From an uncultured Planctomycetaceae bacterium (GTDB taxonomy: Bacteria; Planctomycetota; Planctomycetia; Pirellulales; Pirellulaceae), in NCBI GenBank assembly GCA_903927685.1, contig CAIYOB010001582.1, positions 1 to 49,899 on the forward strand: a stretch of DNA of 49,899 bases, read 5' to 3'. Position numbers and translations under genes: made by a program. Below the pieces are notes generated by a model that searched no databases, was not told the DNA's origin, and saw nothing but the letters and a program-made list of their open reading frames with translations. Below are positions 38,962-48,333 of the stretch, piece after piece; positions within the stretch are counted from its first letter, which is position 1; each line of letters opens with the position of its first letter.

Positions 38962-40456
38962 AACGCTGCGTTTCCTTCGACGTGCGGGCCGTTGCCTGGC
39001 GGCCATCCTGCTGGCGTCTGGCCCCTGGTGCCTGGGGTTCGGGGCGGTGGACGGTCCCGCGCCGCGGAATGTCGTGTTGGTGCTCAGCGACGATCATCGC
39101 TATGACTTCTTGGGATTCCTGCCGACGGCTCCCCGGTTTCTGGAGACGCCTCACCTGGACCGCATGGCAGCCCAAGGAGCCCACCTGGCAAACGCGTTTG
39201 TCAGCACGTCGCTGTGCTCGCCCAGCCGCGCGTCCATCCTGACCGGCCAGTTCATGCATCGCCACCGCGTGGTCGACAACCAGCGGCCCGTGCCCGCAGG
39301 AACGGTGTTCTTTCCCCAGTACCTGCAACAGGCCGGCTACCAGACGGCATTTGTCGGCAAGTGGCACATGGGCCACGACGATGACGCTCCGCAGCCGGGG
39401 TTTGACCATTGGGTCAGTTTTCGCGGGCAAGGCGAGTATTTTGATCCAGTCCTGAACATCAACGGCCTCCGCGAGACGGTGCCCGGCTACACTGCCGACG
39501 TCCTGACCGACCAGGCTTTGCAGTGGCTGCAGAAGGGACGCGACCAGGCGAAGCCGTTCCTGCTGTACCTGTCGCACAAATCGGTCCATTACCCGTTCCA
39601 GCCCGCGCCTCGCCACTTGGGCCGGTACGCCCAAGAGCCAATCGACTATCCCGAGACGATGGCCAATACGGAAGGGAATTACCAGACGCAATCCCGTTGG
39701 ATCCTGGACCGCCGCTTCAGTATCCACGGCATCGACCACATGGAGACGGGACCCTTTGACAAGGATCCCGTGCCCAACTTCGATGACCTGTATCACCGCT
39801 ACTGCGAAACCCTGGTTAGCCTGGACGAGAACCTGGGCCGCGTGCTGACCTACCTGGACGAGAGCGGTCTGAGCCGCAACACGCTGGTGCTGTACCTGGG
39901 CGACAACGGGTTCGCCTTGGGCGAGCACGGATTCTACGACAAGCGGGACGCGTTCGAAGTGTCGATCCGGATCCCGCTGCTGGCTTACGCTCCCGGCCTG
40001 ATCACGCCCGGAACGAAAGTCAGCCAGCTGGTCCAGAACATCGATCTGGCGCCGACGATCCTGGATGCCTGCGGCGTGCCCGTCCCCGAGTCCGCCCGGA
40101 TGGACGGCCGCTCGTTCCTGCCGCTGTTGAAAGGCCAGCCGGCGCCGTGGCGGGATCATCTCCTGTACGAATACCACTGGGAGTGGAACTTTCCGGCCAC
40201 GCCCACGACGCTGGCCATCCGCACGGATCGGTACAAATTCATCTTCTACCACGGCCTCTGGGACCGAAACGGCTTCTACGACTTGCAGACCGACCCGTGG
40301 GAACGCCACAATCTGATTGATGTGCCAGCCTTTCAGGAACAGATCGCCGCGTTACAGAAACAGCTGTTCGACGAGTTGGAAGCCTCCGGCGGGCTGCTCC
40401 TGCCTGTCCGCCGGCCCGAAGGCGAACGTTTGGATCAGCGCAAGAGAACCCGGTAG
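38957..40456 (+). CDS. Secreted sulfatase
   Basis: A 499-residue exported arylsulfatase-type enzyme. Signal peptide at residues 1-30 (FLRRAGRCLAAILLASGPWC). VVLVLSDDHRYDFLGF holds the metal ligands Asp45-Asp46. LCSPSRASILTG is the C-x-P-x-R signature; Cys87 would become formylglycine. GYQTAFVGKWHMG contributes the conserved Lys and His, and LVLYLGDNGFALGEHGFYDK the late metal site. The C-terminal YDLQTDPWERHNLI strand completes the fold. The whole enzyme is intact. It follows the kinase gene by 31 bases and precedes a GH29-like hydrolase gene by 128 bases, suggesting joint action on a sulfated glycan (inference). The start codon lies in a heptamer repeat and lacks a ribosome site. Confidence 0.93.
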   Translation: MTTLRFLRRAGRCLAAILLASGPWCLGFGAVDGPAPRNVVLVLSDDHRYDFLGFLPTAPRFLETPHLDRMAAQGAHLANAFVSTSLCSPSRASILTGQFMHRHRVVDNQRPVPAGTVFFPQYLQQAGYQTAFVGKWHMGHDDDAPQPGFDHWVSFRGQGEYFDPVLNINGLRETVPGYTADVLTDQALQWLQKGRDQAKPFLLYLSHKSVHYPFQPAPRHLGRYAQEPIDYPETMANTEGNYQTQSRWILDRRFSIHGIDHMETGPFDKDPVPNFDDLYHRYCETLVSLDENLGRVLTYLDESGLSRNTLVLYLGDNGFALGEHGFYDKRDAFEVSIRIPLLAYAPGLITPGTKVSQLVQNIDLAPTILDACGVPVPESARMDGRSFLPLLKGQPAPWRDHLLYEYHWEWNFPATPTTLAIRTDRYKFIFYHGLWDRNGFYDLQTDPWERHNLIDVPAFQEQIAALQKQLFDELEASGGLLLPVRRPEGERLDQRKRTR

Positions 40457-40584
40457 CCCGCCTTCCCCGCTCGGACGACGAGCGCACCCACCCCCAGCGA
40501 ACGGAAAACTCACCTGACCATCGCGGCGGCCGCCACCCGCGGTTCGTGATCCTCGCCGCACCCTCACCCACTGGAGCCACTGCC

Positions 40585-42417
40585 ATGAAGACAGCCCGTT
40601 TCCATTCCGCTTTGTCCCGTCGGCGTTTGCGGTCTTCAGCCCTGCTTGGCGCCGTTCTGATCCTGCTGGCGGCGGTCGTCTCGGAGGCTGCTGATCCGCC
40701 TCGCATGAAGCGTGCCGACGCATTTCTGGGTATCCACTTTGACTTCCACGCCGGCAAAGACTGCGACCGCGTTGGCGCCCGGACGACGCCGGAGATGGTC
40801 CAGACGGTGATCGACAAGGTCAAGCCGGACTACATCCAGATCGACTGCAAAGGGCATCCGGGGTACTCGAGTTACCCGACCAAGGTAGGCAATCCGGCGC
40901 CGGGCTTCGTTGGCGATCCGCTGCGAATCTGGCGTCAGGTCACGCGGGAGCGAGGGGTTCCCTTGTTCATGCACTATTCGGGTGTCTGGGACGGCCGCGC
41001 CGTGGCCACGCATCCCGCTTGGGCCGCGATCCACGCAGACGGCAAGCCCGACGACAAGGCGACCTCCGTGTTCGGTCCCTACGTCGACCAACGGCTGATC
41101 CCGCAACTGCGCGAACTGGCCGGCGAGTACGGCGTCGACGGCGTCTGGGTGGACGGCGACTGCTGGGCCACGATCCCGGACTACGGCGACAAGGCCGTCG
41201 CTGAGTTCTGCCGCCAGACGGGGGCAACGGCCGCGCCCCGCAAGGCCGGCGACCCGTACTGGACCGAGTGGCTGGACTTCCACCGGGAAGGCTTTCGCCG
41301 CTACGTGCGGCACTATGTGGACGAGTTGAAGACGTCGCACCCGGACTTCCAGGTGATCAGCAACTGGGCGTTCAGCGATCACATGCCCGAGCCGGTCTCG
41401 GCCCGCGTGGCCGGCTTGTCGGGCGACTTCTCGCCGGACGACAGCATCAACTCGGCCCGCTTCGCTGGTCGCTGCCTGGAGAACCAAGGCGTGCCGTGGG
41501 ATCTGATGTCATGGTCGTTCAGCCGCAAGACGCGGAAGCAGAAACCGGCGGTCCAGCTGATGCAGGAAGCGGCCGTGGTGCTGGCGATGGGCGGCGGGTA
41601 CCAGGCGTATTTCAAGCAGGACCGGGACGGCGCCGTCCGCGATCTGACCGAGATGGACGTAATGGCCCAAGTGGCCGAATTCTGCCGAGCCCGGCAGGCG
41701 TTCTGCCATCACTCAGTTTCCGTCCCGCAGATCGCCCTGCTTTATTCGACCGCCGCCCACTACCGCGAGTCGTCGCGGCTGTTTCACTGGGCAGGCAGCA
41801 ACGGCGTGACCGTCCTCCGCACGACGCTGAACCAGATCCTGCAGAACCAGCTTGGAGTGCAGGTCGTCAGCGAACATCACTTGACGGGCAAGCTGAGCCA
41901 ATGGCCCGTGATCATTGTGCCGGGTTGGGAGTATCTGCAGCCCGGATTCCGCGACGAGCTGGCGGCCTATGCCAAGGCCGGCGGCAGCCTGGTGCTGATC
42001 GGCCCGGGGCCGGCCAAGCTCTTCCAGGCCGAACTGGCGGCACAGACGGCTTTGTCGCTGATCGCCGTGGACAGCGTCGACGGGACTTTCCCGAGTGTGC
42101 TCCAGCGGGCCCTGCCGGCTCCCGTGGTCCAAGTCCGCGGGGCCCGGGATGTCGATGTCAGCCCGCGGCTGCTGAACGGCCGGTTGTCGGTCCACCTGGT
42201 GAACACGTCCGGGCCGCACGCGGACGCACCCGACGAGGGAATCACGGCGGTCGAACCGGTTGGGCCGCTGACCGTGTCGATCCGTCTGCCGCAGGCCCCG
42301 CGGACGATCACGAGCCAGCCGGGAGGCCAGTCGCTCGAGGTCTCGTGGACCGCGGGGCTGGCGACGGTGACCGTGCCCCGTCTGGATTTGTACTCGATCC
42401 TGACGGTGGAGCCTTGA
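40585..42417 (+). CDS. Secreted glycoside hydrolase, alpha-L-fucosidase (GH29)-like
   Basis: A 610-residue exported protein with signal peptide (residues 1-36, LLGAVLILLAAVVSEAA). The TIM-barrel region runs to about residue 380: FLGIHFDFHAG, PDYIQIDCKGHPGYSSYP, GVPLFMHYSGVWDG and YGVDGVWVDGDCW, where Asp190 occupies the place of the GH29 nucleophile. LVIGPGPAKLFQ-like text follows in a glutamine-amidotransferase-like domain (residues 385-500: VPQIALLYSTAAHY, WPVIIVPGWEYLQPGFRDEL), the arrangement found in GH29-like/GH42-like multidomain proteins. A beta-sandwich ends the chain. Fucosidase specificity is not proven. GGAG precedes the ATG. Its neighbour is a sulfatase. Confidence 0.7.
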   Translation: MKTARFHSALSRRRLRSSALLGAVLILLAAVVSEAADPPRMKRADAFLGIHFDFHAGKDCDRVGARTTPEMVQTVIDKVKPDYIQIDCKGHPGYSSYPTKVGNPAPGFVGDPLRIWRQVTRERGVPLFMHYSGVWDGRAVATHPAWAAIHADGKPDDKATSVFGPYVDQRLIPQLRELAGEYGVDGVWVDGDCWATIPDYGDKAVAEFCRQTGATAAPRKAGDPYWTEWLDFHREGFRRYVRHYVDELKTSHPDFQVISNWAFSDHMPEPVSARVAGLSGDFSPDDSINSARFAGRCLENQGVPWDLMSWSFSRKTRKQKPAVQLMQEAAVVLAMGGGYQAYFKQDRDGAVRDLTEMDVMAQVAEFCRARQAFCHHSVSVPQIALLYSTAAHYRESSRLFHWAGSNGVTVLRTTLNQILQNQLGVQVVSEHHLTGKLSQWPVIIVPGWEYLQPGFRDELAAYAKAGGSLVLIGPGPAKLFQAELAAQTALSLIAVDSVDGTFPSVLQRALPAPVVQVRGARDVDVSPRLLNGRLSVHLVNTSGPHADAPDEGITAVEPVGPLTVSIRLPQAPRTITSQPGGQSLEVSWTAGLATVTVPRLDLYSILTVEP

Positions 42418-42457
42418 ATTCCCAGGCCGATTCCCGCTCTGTACTGGCGTCTTCAGG

Positions 42458-42487
42458 TTGTTAGAATAACCGACAATGTGGTATTCT
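42458..42487 (+). promoter_or_regulatory. Candidate promoter of the DUF1549-DUF1501-PPC operon
   Basis: TTGTTA (42458-42463), 18 bases, TATTCT (42482-42487), in an AT-rich patch about 110 bases before the first start codon. A small inverted repeat GTTA-gaa-TAAC overlaps the -35. By eye. Confidence 0.5.
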
Positions 42488-42599
42488 GACGGAAATCAGA
42501 GGACTCGGAATGATGTCTGCCCAGTTCCGCAAAGTGCACATCCCACCCGTCCTTGGTCACCGCGCACGACCGCGTGACTCCTACAGGGAGCTGAAGAGT

Positions 42600-44321
42600 A
42601 TGAAGTTAGTGTTCACTTGCGCCGTAATCCTTCTGTCGGTGGCGAACACGGGTGCAGCCGCCGAGGTGGCACCCAACGTCTTTCAAAGCTCGGTGCCGCC
42701 TCAACCGGCCGGCAAATTGGATCGGCTGGTCTTTGCCAAGCTGTCGTCGTTGAACATCCAGCCGGTGCTGTGCTCCGACGCTGTATTTGTCCGCCGCGCG
42801 TACCTGGACGTGATCGGCACGTTGCCGACCGCCGATGAAGTCCGGGCGTTCCTGGATGACGCGGACACCGAAAACAAGCGTCGGGCCTTGATCGACCGCC
42901 TGCTGGAACGGAGCGAATACGCCGACTACTGGGCGATGAAGTGGGGCGATATCCTGCGGATCAAGGCCGAATTCCCGGTCAACCTGTGGCCGAACGCAGC
43001 TCAAGCCTATCACCGCTGGATCCGTGCCTCGATCGCCGAGAACAAGCCGTACGACAAGTTCGTCCGTGAACTGCTGACCTCCAGCGGCAGCAACTTCCGC
43101 GTCGGGCCCGTGAACTTTTATCGGGCGGTCCAAAGCAAGACGCCCGAGACGGTCGCCAGCGCGGTCGCGCTGGCCTTCCTGGGATCGCGCACTGATTCTT
43201 GGCCCGAAGACCGCCGCAACGGGATGGCCGTGTTCTTTTCGCAGGTCGGCTACAAGCCGACCAGCGAGTGGAAAGAGGAGTTCGTTTTCTGGGATCCGCT
43301 GCAGGCGACGAAAGTCCCCGGCAATACCGTTCCCGGCCGCGATGCCATTGGCACGGCGCCCAAGCCACCCGCCGAGCCGTCGGCGACGGCGGCCGAGCCG
43401 ACGCCCCCGCCCGCCCCTAGCGGACCATTGACCGCGGTCCTTCCGGACGGCACCAAGATCGAACTGCCCCCCAGCCGGGATCCGCGCGAAGTCTTTGCCG
43501 ACTGGCTGATCACCGCCGAGAATCCCTGGTTCGCGCGGAGCATCGTCAACCGCGTCTGGGCTTGGTTGTTGGGACGGGGCATTATCCATGAACCGGACGA
43601 CTTGCGGGACGACAATCCGCCCAGCAACCCCGAGTTGCTGGCGTTCCTGGAGAAGGAATTCGTCTCGCACGGCTATGATCTCAAGCACCTGTACCGGCTG
43701 ATCCTGAATTCCAGCACTTACCAGCTGGCCTCCGTGCCGCGGTTCAGCGACCGGCAGGCCCAGGCGAACTTTGCCAGTTATCCGCTCCGCCGCCTGGACG
43801 CCGAGGTGTTGATCGACGCCGTCAACAAGATCACCGGGACGTCGGATCTGTACACCAGCCCCATTCCCGAGCCGTTCACGAACATCCCGCGCGACATGCC
43901 GGCCATCGCGATCGCCGATGGGAGCATCACTAGCCCCTTCCTGGCCTTGTTCGGCCGGTCGGCGCGGGCCACGGGCATGGAAAACGAACGCGACAACAAG
44001 CCAGTGCCCGCCCAGGCCCTGCACATGCTGAACTCGAGCCACATCCAGCTGAAACTCGAACAGAGTCCCAAGTTGAAGGCGCTGTACGAGTCCGGCCGCA
44101 AACCGCAGGCGATCGTCGAGGAACTGTACCTGACCATCCTGTCGCGCCGGCCGACCGACGACGAGGTGAAGACCGCGATGGCGTATAGTGCGGCGGGGGC
44201 GGCAAGCAATACCGGAAGGTCCGGCAAGCAGAGCAAGGCCAGCGGGTCCAAGCGTCGCGAGGACTTCTTGGACGTCGCGTGGGCGTTGATCAACAGCAGC
44301 GAGTTTCTGTATCGGCATTGA
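42600..44321 (+). CDS. DUF1549/DUF1553 domain protein
   Basis: A 573-residue exported protein with a signal peptide (residues 1-21, MKLVFTCAVILLSVANTGAAA). The DUF1549 domain covers residues 35-250: LDRLVFAKLSSLNIQPV, FVRRAYLDVIGTLPTADEV, YADYWAMKWGDILRIKAEF. A Pro/Ala linker (PPAEPSATAAEPTPPPAP) separates it from DUF1553 (residues 300-560: WLITAENPWFARSIVNRVWAWLLGRGIIHEPDDLRDDNPPS in two halves, and the YPLRRLDAEVLIDAV block). Many family members have an N-terminal haem c domain (CxxCH); this one does not. It is the first of a three-gene operon; the DUF1501 gene follows after 70 bases. Function unknown, surface or periplasmic. AGGGAG precedes ATG 42600. Confidence 0.93.
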   Translation: MKLVFTCAVILLSVANTGAAAEVAPNVFQSSVPPQPAGKLDRLVFAKLSSLNIQPVLCSDAVFVRRAYLDVIGTLPTADEVRAFLDDADTENKRRALIDRLLERSEYADYWAMKWGDILRIKAEFPVNLWPNAAQAYHRWIRASIAENKPYDKFVRELLTSSGSNFRVGPVNFYRAVQSKTPETVASAVALAFLGSRTDSWPEDRRNGMAVFFSQVGYKPTSEWKEEFVFWDPLQATKVPGNTVPGRDAIGTAPKPPAEPSATAAEPTPPPAPSGPLTAVLPDGTKIELPPSRDPREVFADWLITAENPWFARSIVNRVWAWLLGRGIIHEPDDLRDDNPPSNPELLAFLEKEFVSHGYDLKHLYRLILNSSTYQLASVPRFSDRQAQANFASYPLRRLDAEVLIDAVNKITGTSDLYTSPIPEPFTNIPRDMPAIAIADGSITSPFLALFGRSARATGMENERDNKPVPAQALHMLNSSHIQLKLEQSPKLKALYESGRKPQAIVEELYLTILSRRPTDDEVKTAMAYSAAGAASNTGRSGKQSKASGSKRREDFLDVAWALINSSEFLYRH

Positions 44322-44391
44322 GCACCAGGAGATTCGCGGAAGGATTTGAACGACGGGTCCATTCCATTGGCCAGGAGAGGTAACGAAGAAC

Positions 44392-45759
44392 ATGAACGCA
44401 AACCAGAACACCCAAGGCGGGATTTCCCGGCGTGAAACACTGCAGCGGGGCCTGTACGGCGCGGCCGGCTTGATGCTGGCCAAGGGCCTGGGGGCCGGTC
44501 GCGTGGCCGCAGCGGCCGAGGCGGACCAGGCGCCCAATCCGGCCCCGGTCAAAGCCAAGGCCAAGTCGGTCATCCAGATCTTCCTGTGGGGCGGCATGTC
44601 GCACAACGACACCTGGGACCCCAAACCGGATGCGGGCTACGAATACCTGGGCGAATTCTCTCAGGTGATCAATACCAATGTCCCCGGAATCCAACTGGGC
44701 GGCCTGTTTCCCGAATTGGCCAAGCAGGCGGACAAGTTCTCGCTGATCCGCAGCATGACACACCGCAACAACGGCCACGAAACGGCGGCGTACCTGATGC
44801 AGACGGGGCACGCGCCCGGCGAGCGGCTGGCCTACCCGAGCGTGGGGGCCGTGTTCTCGCTGTTCAAGAGCCCGGGGTACCAGGGACTGATTCCGCCCTA
44901 CGTCGTTTTGACGCGACCGCAGGGCCGATTCTCCGAAGAGGGCTTTCTGGGGCCCAAGTTCAAGCCCTTCGCCACCGGCGGCGATCCGAGCGCGCCCCGG
45001 TTCGAGGTCGAAGGCGTCGTGGCCCGCAGCATCACCGACGACCGGCAAAAGGCCCGCCGCGAGCTGCTCGGCAAAATGGACGCCCTGAACCAGCTGCTGG
45101 CGGACAGCCCCGACTTGACGGCGGCCGAGGAAGCCAAGAACCAGGCCTACGAACTGATTCTGGGCGCCGGCAAGGAAGTGTTCGATCTGTCCAAAGAAAA
45201 GTCCGAACTGCGGGACCGCTACGGCCGCCACACGTTCGGCCAGGAGTGCCTGGTCGCGCGGCGGTTGGTCGAGACCGGCGTGCCCTACGTCGTGATCAAC
45301 TATCCCGGCGGCTGGGACACGCACAGCAACCACTTTACCACGATGCGCCGCCAGTGCCCGCAACTGGACCAGGGGCTGGCGATGCTGCTGCAGGACCTGA
45401 GCGATCGCGGCCTGCTGGACAGCACCATCGTCTGGTGCTGCGGCGAGTTCGGCCGCGGCCCGAAAGTCGACTGGCAGCCGCCGTGGAACGGCGGCCGCAA
45501 TCACTACGGCAACGTGTTTTCCGTCCTGGTCGCCGGGGGCGGATTCAAGGGCGGATGCGTCGTCGGCTCGTCGGATGACAAAGCCACGGAGGTCAAGGAT
45601 CGGCCGGTGTATCCGGTGGATCTGCTGGGCAGCATCTACCAGCTGGCCGGGATCGACGCCAACGCCAAACTGCCGCACCCGATGGGCCTGGACGCGCGGG
45701 TGTTGCCCTCGGCCGCCGAAGGCGTCAAGTCGGCCGGACTGTTGACCGAGATCATGTAG
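44392..45759 (+). CDS. DUF1501 domain protein with Tat signal
   Basis: A 455-residue exported protein of the alkaline-phosphatase-like superfamily. The twin-arginine signal is ISRRETLQRGLYGAAGLMLA (residues 11-30), so it folds in the cytoplasm before export. Family blocks are SVIQIFLWGGMSHNDTWDPKPD, SLIRSMTHRNNGHETAAYLM, FGQECLVARRLVETGVPYVV and WDTHSNHFTTMRRQCPQLDQ, plus WCCGEFGRGPKVD...GGRNHYGNVFSVL near the C-terminus, with His/Asp metal-ligand candidates. In planctomycetes DUF1501 is nearly always paired with DUF1549/1553 as here. Activity unknown. Confidence 0.95.
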   Translation: MNANQNTQGGISRRETLQRGLYGAAGLMLAKGLGAGRVAAAAEADQAPNPAPVKAKAKSVIQIFLWGGMSHNDTWDPKPDAGYEYLGEFSQVINTNVPGIQLGGLFPELAKQADKFSLIRSMTHRNNGHETAAYLMQTGHAPGERLAYPSVGAVFSLFKSPGYQGLIPPYVVLTRPQGRFSEEGFLGPKFKPFATGGDPSAPRFEVEGVVARSITDDRQKARRELLGKMDALNQLLADSPDLTAAEEAKNQAYELILGAGKEVFDLSKEKSELRDRYGRHTFGQECLVARRLVETGVPYVVINYPGGWDTHSNHFTTMRRQCPQLDQGLAMLLQDLSDRGLLDSTIVWCCGEFGRGPKVDWQPPWNGGRNHYGNVFSVLVAGGGFKGGCVVGSSDDKATEVKDRPVYPVDLLGSIYQLAGIDANAKLPHPMGLDARVLPSAAEGVKSAGLLTEIM

Positions 45760-45774
45760 ACAAGGGAACCGTTC

Positions 45775-47886
45775 ATGAGCAAACTACGTTGCCTGCCAAT
45801 CCTGGCGCTGGCGGGATCGCTGGCGCTGGCCTGTTCGGCCTCGGCCCAGACCCGGCCCTATATCGGCTTCGTCTACCCCGCCGGCGGCCAACAGGGCACC
45901 ACCTTCTCCGTCAAGCTTGGCGGCCAAGGCCTGGACGAAGTCGGCCAAGTGCTGGTCACGGGGACGGGCGTGTCCGCCAAGATTGTCGAGTACTGCCGGA
46001 AGTATGGCCCGCAGGAAATGACCTTGATGCGCGAACAGCTGAACGAGCTGAAGCGCGAACTACAGCAGGCAGGCGACCCGGCGGAAAAGGACGAGGCGAC
46101 GCTGAAGCAGATCGCCCGGATCGAGAAACGGATGGGCGAATACGTCAACCGCCCGGCCTGCGCTTCGCTGTCCAGCCTGGTCTATATCGAAGTGGCGATC
46201 GATTCGGAGGCGGAGCCCGGCGTCCGGGAACTGCGGCTGGCCACGCCCCGCGGAGTCTCCAACCCGCTCGTGTTCCATGTCGGCCAACTGCCTGAAGTCT
46301 CACGCACTTCGCTGCGGACGTGCGATTTCCAGGTGCTGGGCAAGGAAGAACTGGCCCTCCGCAAGCGGCCGGTCGACGAGATTGAGCAGCGGCTTACCGT
46401 GCCCTGCACGGCCAATGGGCAGATCGCTCCCGGCGAGGTGAACTGGTATCGCTTCGCGGCCCGCAAGGGCCAGCGGCTGGTGCTGGCCACCGCAGCCCGG
46501 CAGTTGATTCCGTATATCGCTGACGCCGTGCCCGGCTGGTTCCAGCCCGTGCTGGCGGTCTACGACGCGAACCACCGGGAACTGGCATTCAACGACGATT
46601 TCCGCTTCAAGCCCGACCCGACGCTGGTCTTCGAGGTGCCCCAGGACGGCGAGTACCTGTTCAGCATCACCGACGCCATCTTCCGCGGCCGCGAGGATTT
46701 TGTCTACCGCGTGACGATCGGCGAACTGCCGCTGGTGACCAGCATCTTTCCGCTGGGAGCCCGCTCGGGCGAGGTCGGCCCGATTGAAATGAAGGGCTGG
46801 AATCTGGATCTGGCCGACCTGCTGCCGCTGCCGGCGGACGCAGGGCCCGGCGTCCAATTGCTCGCCGCGACCAAGGACGGGTTCGTTTCCAACCGCGTCC
46901 CGTTCGCGCTGGACACGCTGCCGGAAAGCCTCGACCGAGAATCCAATGACGACGCCGCGCACGCACAGCAAGTCCAACTGCCCGTGATCGTGAACGGGCG
47001 CATGGATCGGGCGAACGACGAGGACGTGTTCCAGGTCGAGGCTCGAGCCGGAGACTCGCTCGTCGCCGAAGTCACAGCGCGGCGGCTCGATTCGCCGCTG
47101 GATTCGCTGCTTCGCGTGACCGATGCCAAAGGCAAGGTCCTGGCGTTCAACGACGATCACGAGGACGCCGGGGCGGGGACCAACACCCACCACGCGGATT
47201 CTTATCTGCTGGTCACGCTGCCTGCCGACGGAACCTATTTCGTGCACCTGACGGACACCACGCGCGGCGGCGGCGAGGAGTACGGCTACCGACTGCGGAT
47301 CAGCGCCCCGCAGCCGGACTTTGCGTTGCGAGTCGTGCCGTCCAGCGTTGCGATGCGCAGCAAGTCGAATGCGACGGTCAGCGTCTACGCGATCCGAAAA
47401 GACGGATTCACGGGCGATATCAAGCTGGGCTTGCAGGATCCGCCGGAGGGTCTCTCGGCTGCGACGGTCACGCTGACGGCCAAGCAGGAAGTCGCGCGGT
47501 TGGCGATCAAAACCACCCTGACTGCGACCCCCGAGCCGATCAGCCTGATCGTCCAAGGCCGCGCCCAGATCGGGGACCAACAAGTCGCCCATGCAGCCGT
47601 GCCGGCGGAGGACCGGATGCAAGCCTTCCTGTGGCGGCACCTGGTGCCCGCCGAGGATCTCAAGTTGCTGGTCTACGATCCGTCATTCACGCCGCCGCCC
47701 AAACGTGTTCCGCCGCCGGCCCCGGCTGCCGTGCCCCCCGCGGAGGCACCCAAGACCGAGCCGCCCAAGTTCACCAAGTCCCAGGTGGCCGGACGCCTGC
47801 GACAGCTGAAGTACCTGTACGAGGATTTCCTGATCACCGACGACTTCTACGCCCGCAAAGTCGCCGAATGCGAAGCGGTGCAATAG
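45775..47886 (+). CDS. Secreted pre-peptidase C-terminal (PPC) domain protein
   Basis: A 703-residue exported protein. Signal peptide at residues 1-24 (CLPILALAGSLALACSASAQ). An IPT-like sandwich starts at YIGFVYPAGGQQGTTFSVKL. A coiled-coil insertion follows (TLMREQLNELKRELQQAGDP...KQIARIEKRMGEYV). Two PPC-type beta-sandwiches come next: PGEVNWYRFAARKGQRLVLA to FSITDAIFRGREDFVYRV, and DEDVFQVEARAGDSLVAEV to GGGEEYGYRLRI. A proline-rich stretch (PPAPAAVPPAEAP) precedes a C-terminal helix. No protease domain is present. Third gene of the operon, 15 bases after the DUF1501 stop; probably the adhesive or substrate-binding partner. Confidence 0.88.
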   Translation: MSKLRCLPILALAGSLALACSASAQTRPYIGFVYPAGGQQGTTFSVKLGGQGLDEVGQVLVTGTGVSAKIVEYCRKYGPQEMTLMREQLNELKRELQQAGDPAEKDEATLKQIARIEKRMGEYVNRPACASLSSLVYIEVAIDSEAEPGVRELRLATPRGVSNPLVFHVGQLPEVSRTSLRTCDFQVLGKEELALRKRPVDEIEQRLTVPCTANGQIAPGEVNWYRFAARKGQRLVLATAARQLIPYIADAVPGWFQPVLAVYDANHRELAFNDDFRFKPDPTLVFEVPQDGEYLFSITDAIFRGREDFVYRVTIGELPLVTSIFPLGARSGEVGPIEMKGWNLDLADLLPLPADAGPGVQLLAATKDGFVSNRVPFALDTLPESLDRESNDDAAHAQQVQLPVIVNGRMDRANDEDVFQVEARAGDSLVAEVTARRLDSPLDSLLRVTDAKGKVLAFNDDHEDAGAGTNTHHADSYLLVTLPADGTYFVHLTDTTRGGGEEYGYRLRISAPQPDFALRVVPSSVAMRSKSNATVSVYAIRKDGFTGDIKLGLQDPPEGLSAATVTLTAKQEVARLAIKTTLTATPEPISLIVQGRAQIGDQQVAHAAVPAEDRMQAFLWRHLVPAEDLKLLVYDPSFTPPPKRVPPPAPAAVPPAEAPKTEPPKFTKSQVAGRLRQLKYLYEDFLITDDFYARKVAECEAVQ

Positions 47887-47889
47887 ACG

Positions 47890-48333
47890 TCACACCCGAT
47901 CCAGGCGGCTGAACAGCTCGACGGTATCGACGAAATTGACCGTCGAGCCGCGCAGCGCAGCGAGCGCCAGGTCGGGATCCTGGAACCGAAACACGAGCAC
48001 GGCCTGCTCACCGGCCTTGGTCGAGAACGCGTACATGTACTCGACATTCAGCCCGGCCGCCGAGATCGGCGTCAGGACCTCGACCAGGCCGCCTGGACGG
48101 TCCGCAACTTGGACGGCCAGGACCTCGGTGATCGTGACGCGAAAGCCGCCCGCCTGCAGGACGTCTTTCGCCTGCTGCCAGTCCCGGACGATCAGCCGCA
48201 GAATGCCGTATTGCTGAGTTTCGGCCAGCGACAAGGCCACGATATTGATCCCCGCTTCGGCCAGTCGCTGGCACGGAGCAATCAAGTGCCCCGGCCGATT
48301 CTCGACGAATACGGACAGCTGATGAATCTTCAT
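47890..48333 (-). CDS. Tandem ACT-domain protein
   Basis: A 147-residue cytoplasmic protein of two ACT domains. The first begins MKIHQLSVFVENRPGHLIAP with SLAETQQYGILRLIV; the second begins EVLAVQVADRPGGLVEVLTP with NVEYMYAFSTKAGEQAVLVF. ACT domains bind amino acids as allosteric effectors, and N-R-P-G and D-R-P-G are ligand-site loops. The gene overlaps paaK by four bases, with its AAGGAG inside paaK. This ACT plus phenylacetate-CoA ligase pairing is recurrent in bacteria and archaea and suggests sensing of aromatic or branched amino acids. Confidence 0.93.
   Translation of the reverse strand: MKIHQLSVFVENRPGHLIAPCQRLAEAGINIVALSLAETQQYGILRLIVRDWQQAKDVLQAGGFRVTITEVLAVQVADRPGGLVEVLTPISAAGLNVEYMYAFSTKAGEQAVLVFRFQDPDLALAALRGSTVNFVDTVELFSRLDRV

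Noticed and set aside
42606..44624. A 672-codon antisense frame over the DUF1549 gene, and similar frames at 3650-5401, 17655-19586, 44290-45678 and 46300-47640.
   Set aside because: All overlap well-supported genes and show the generic composition of antisense frames in GC-rich DNA.
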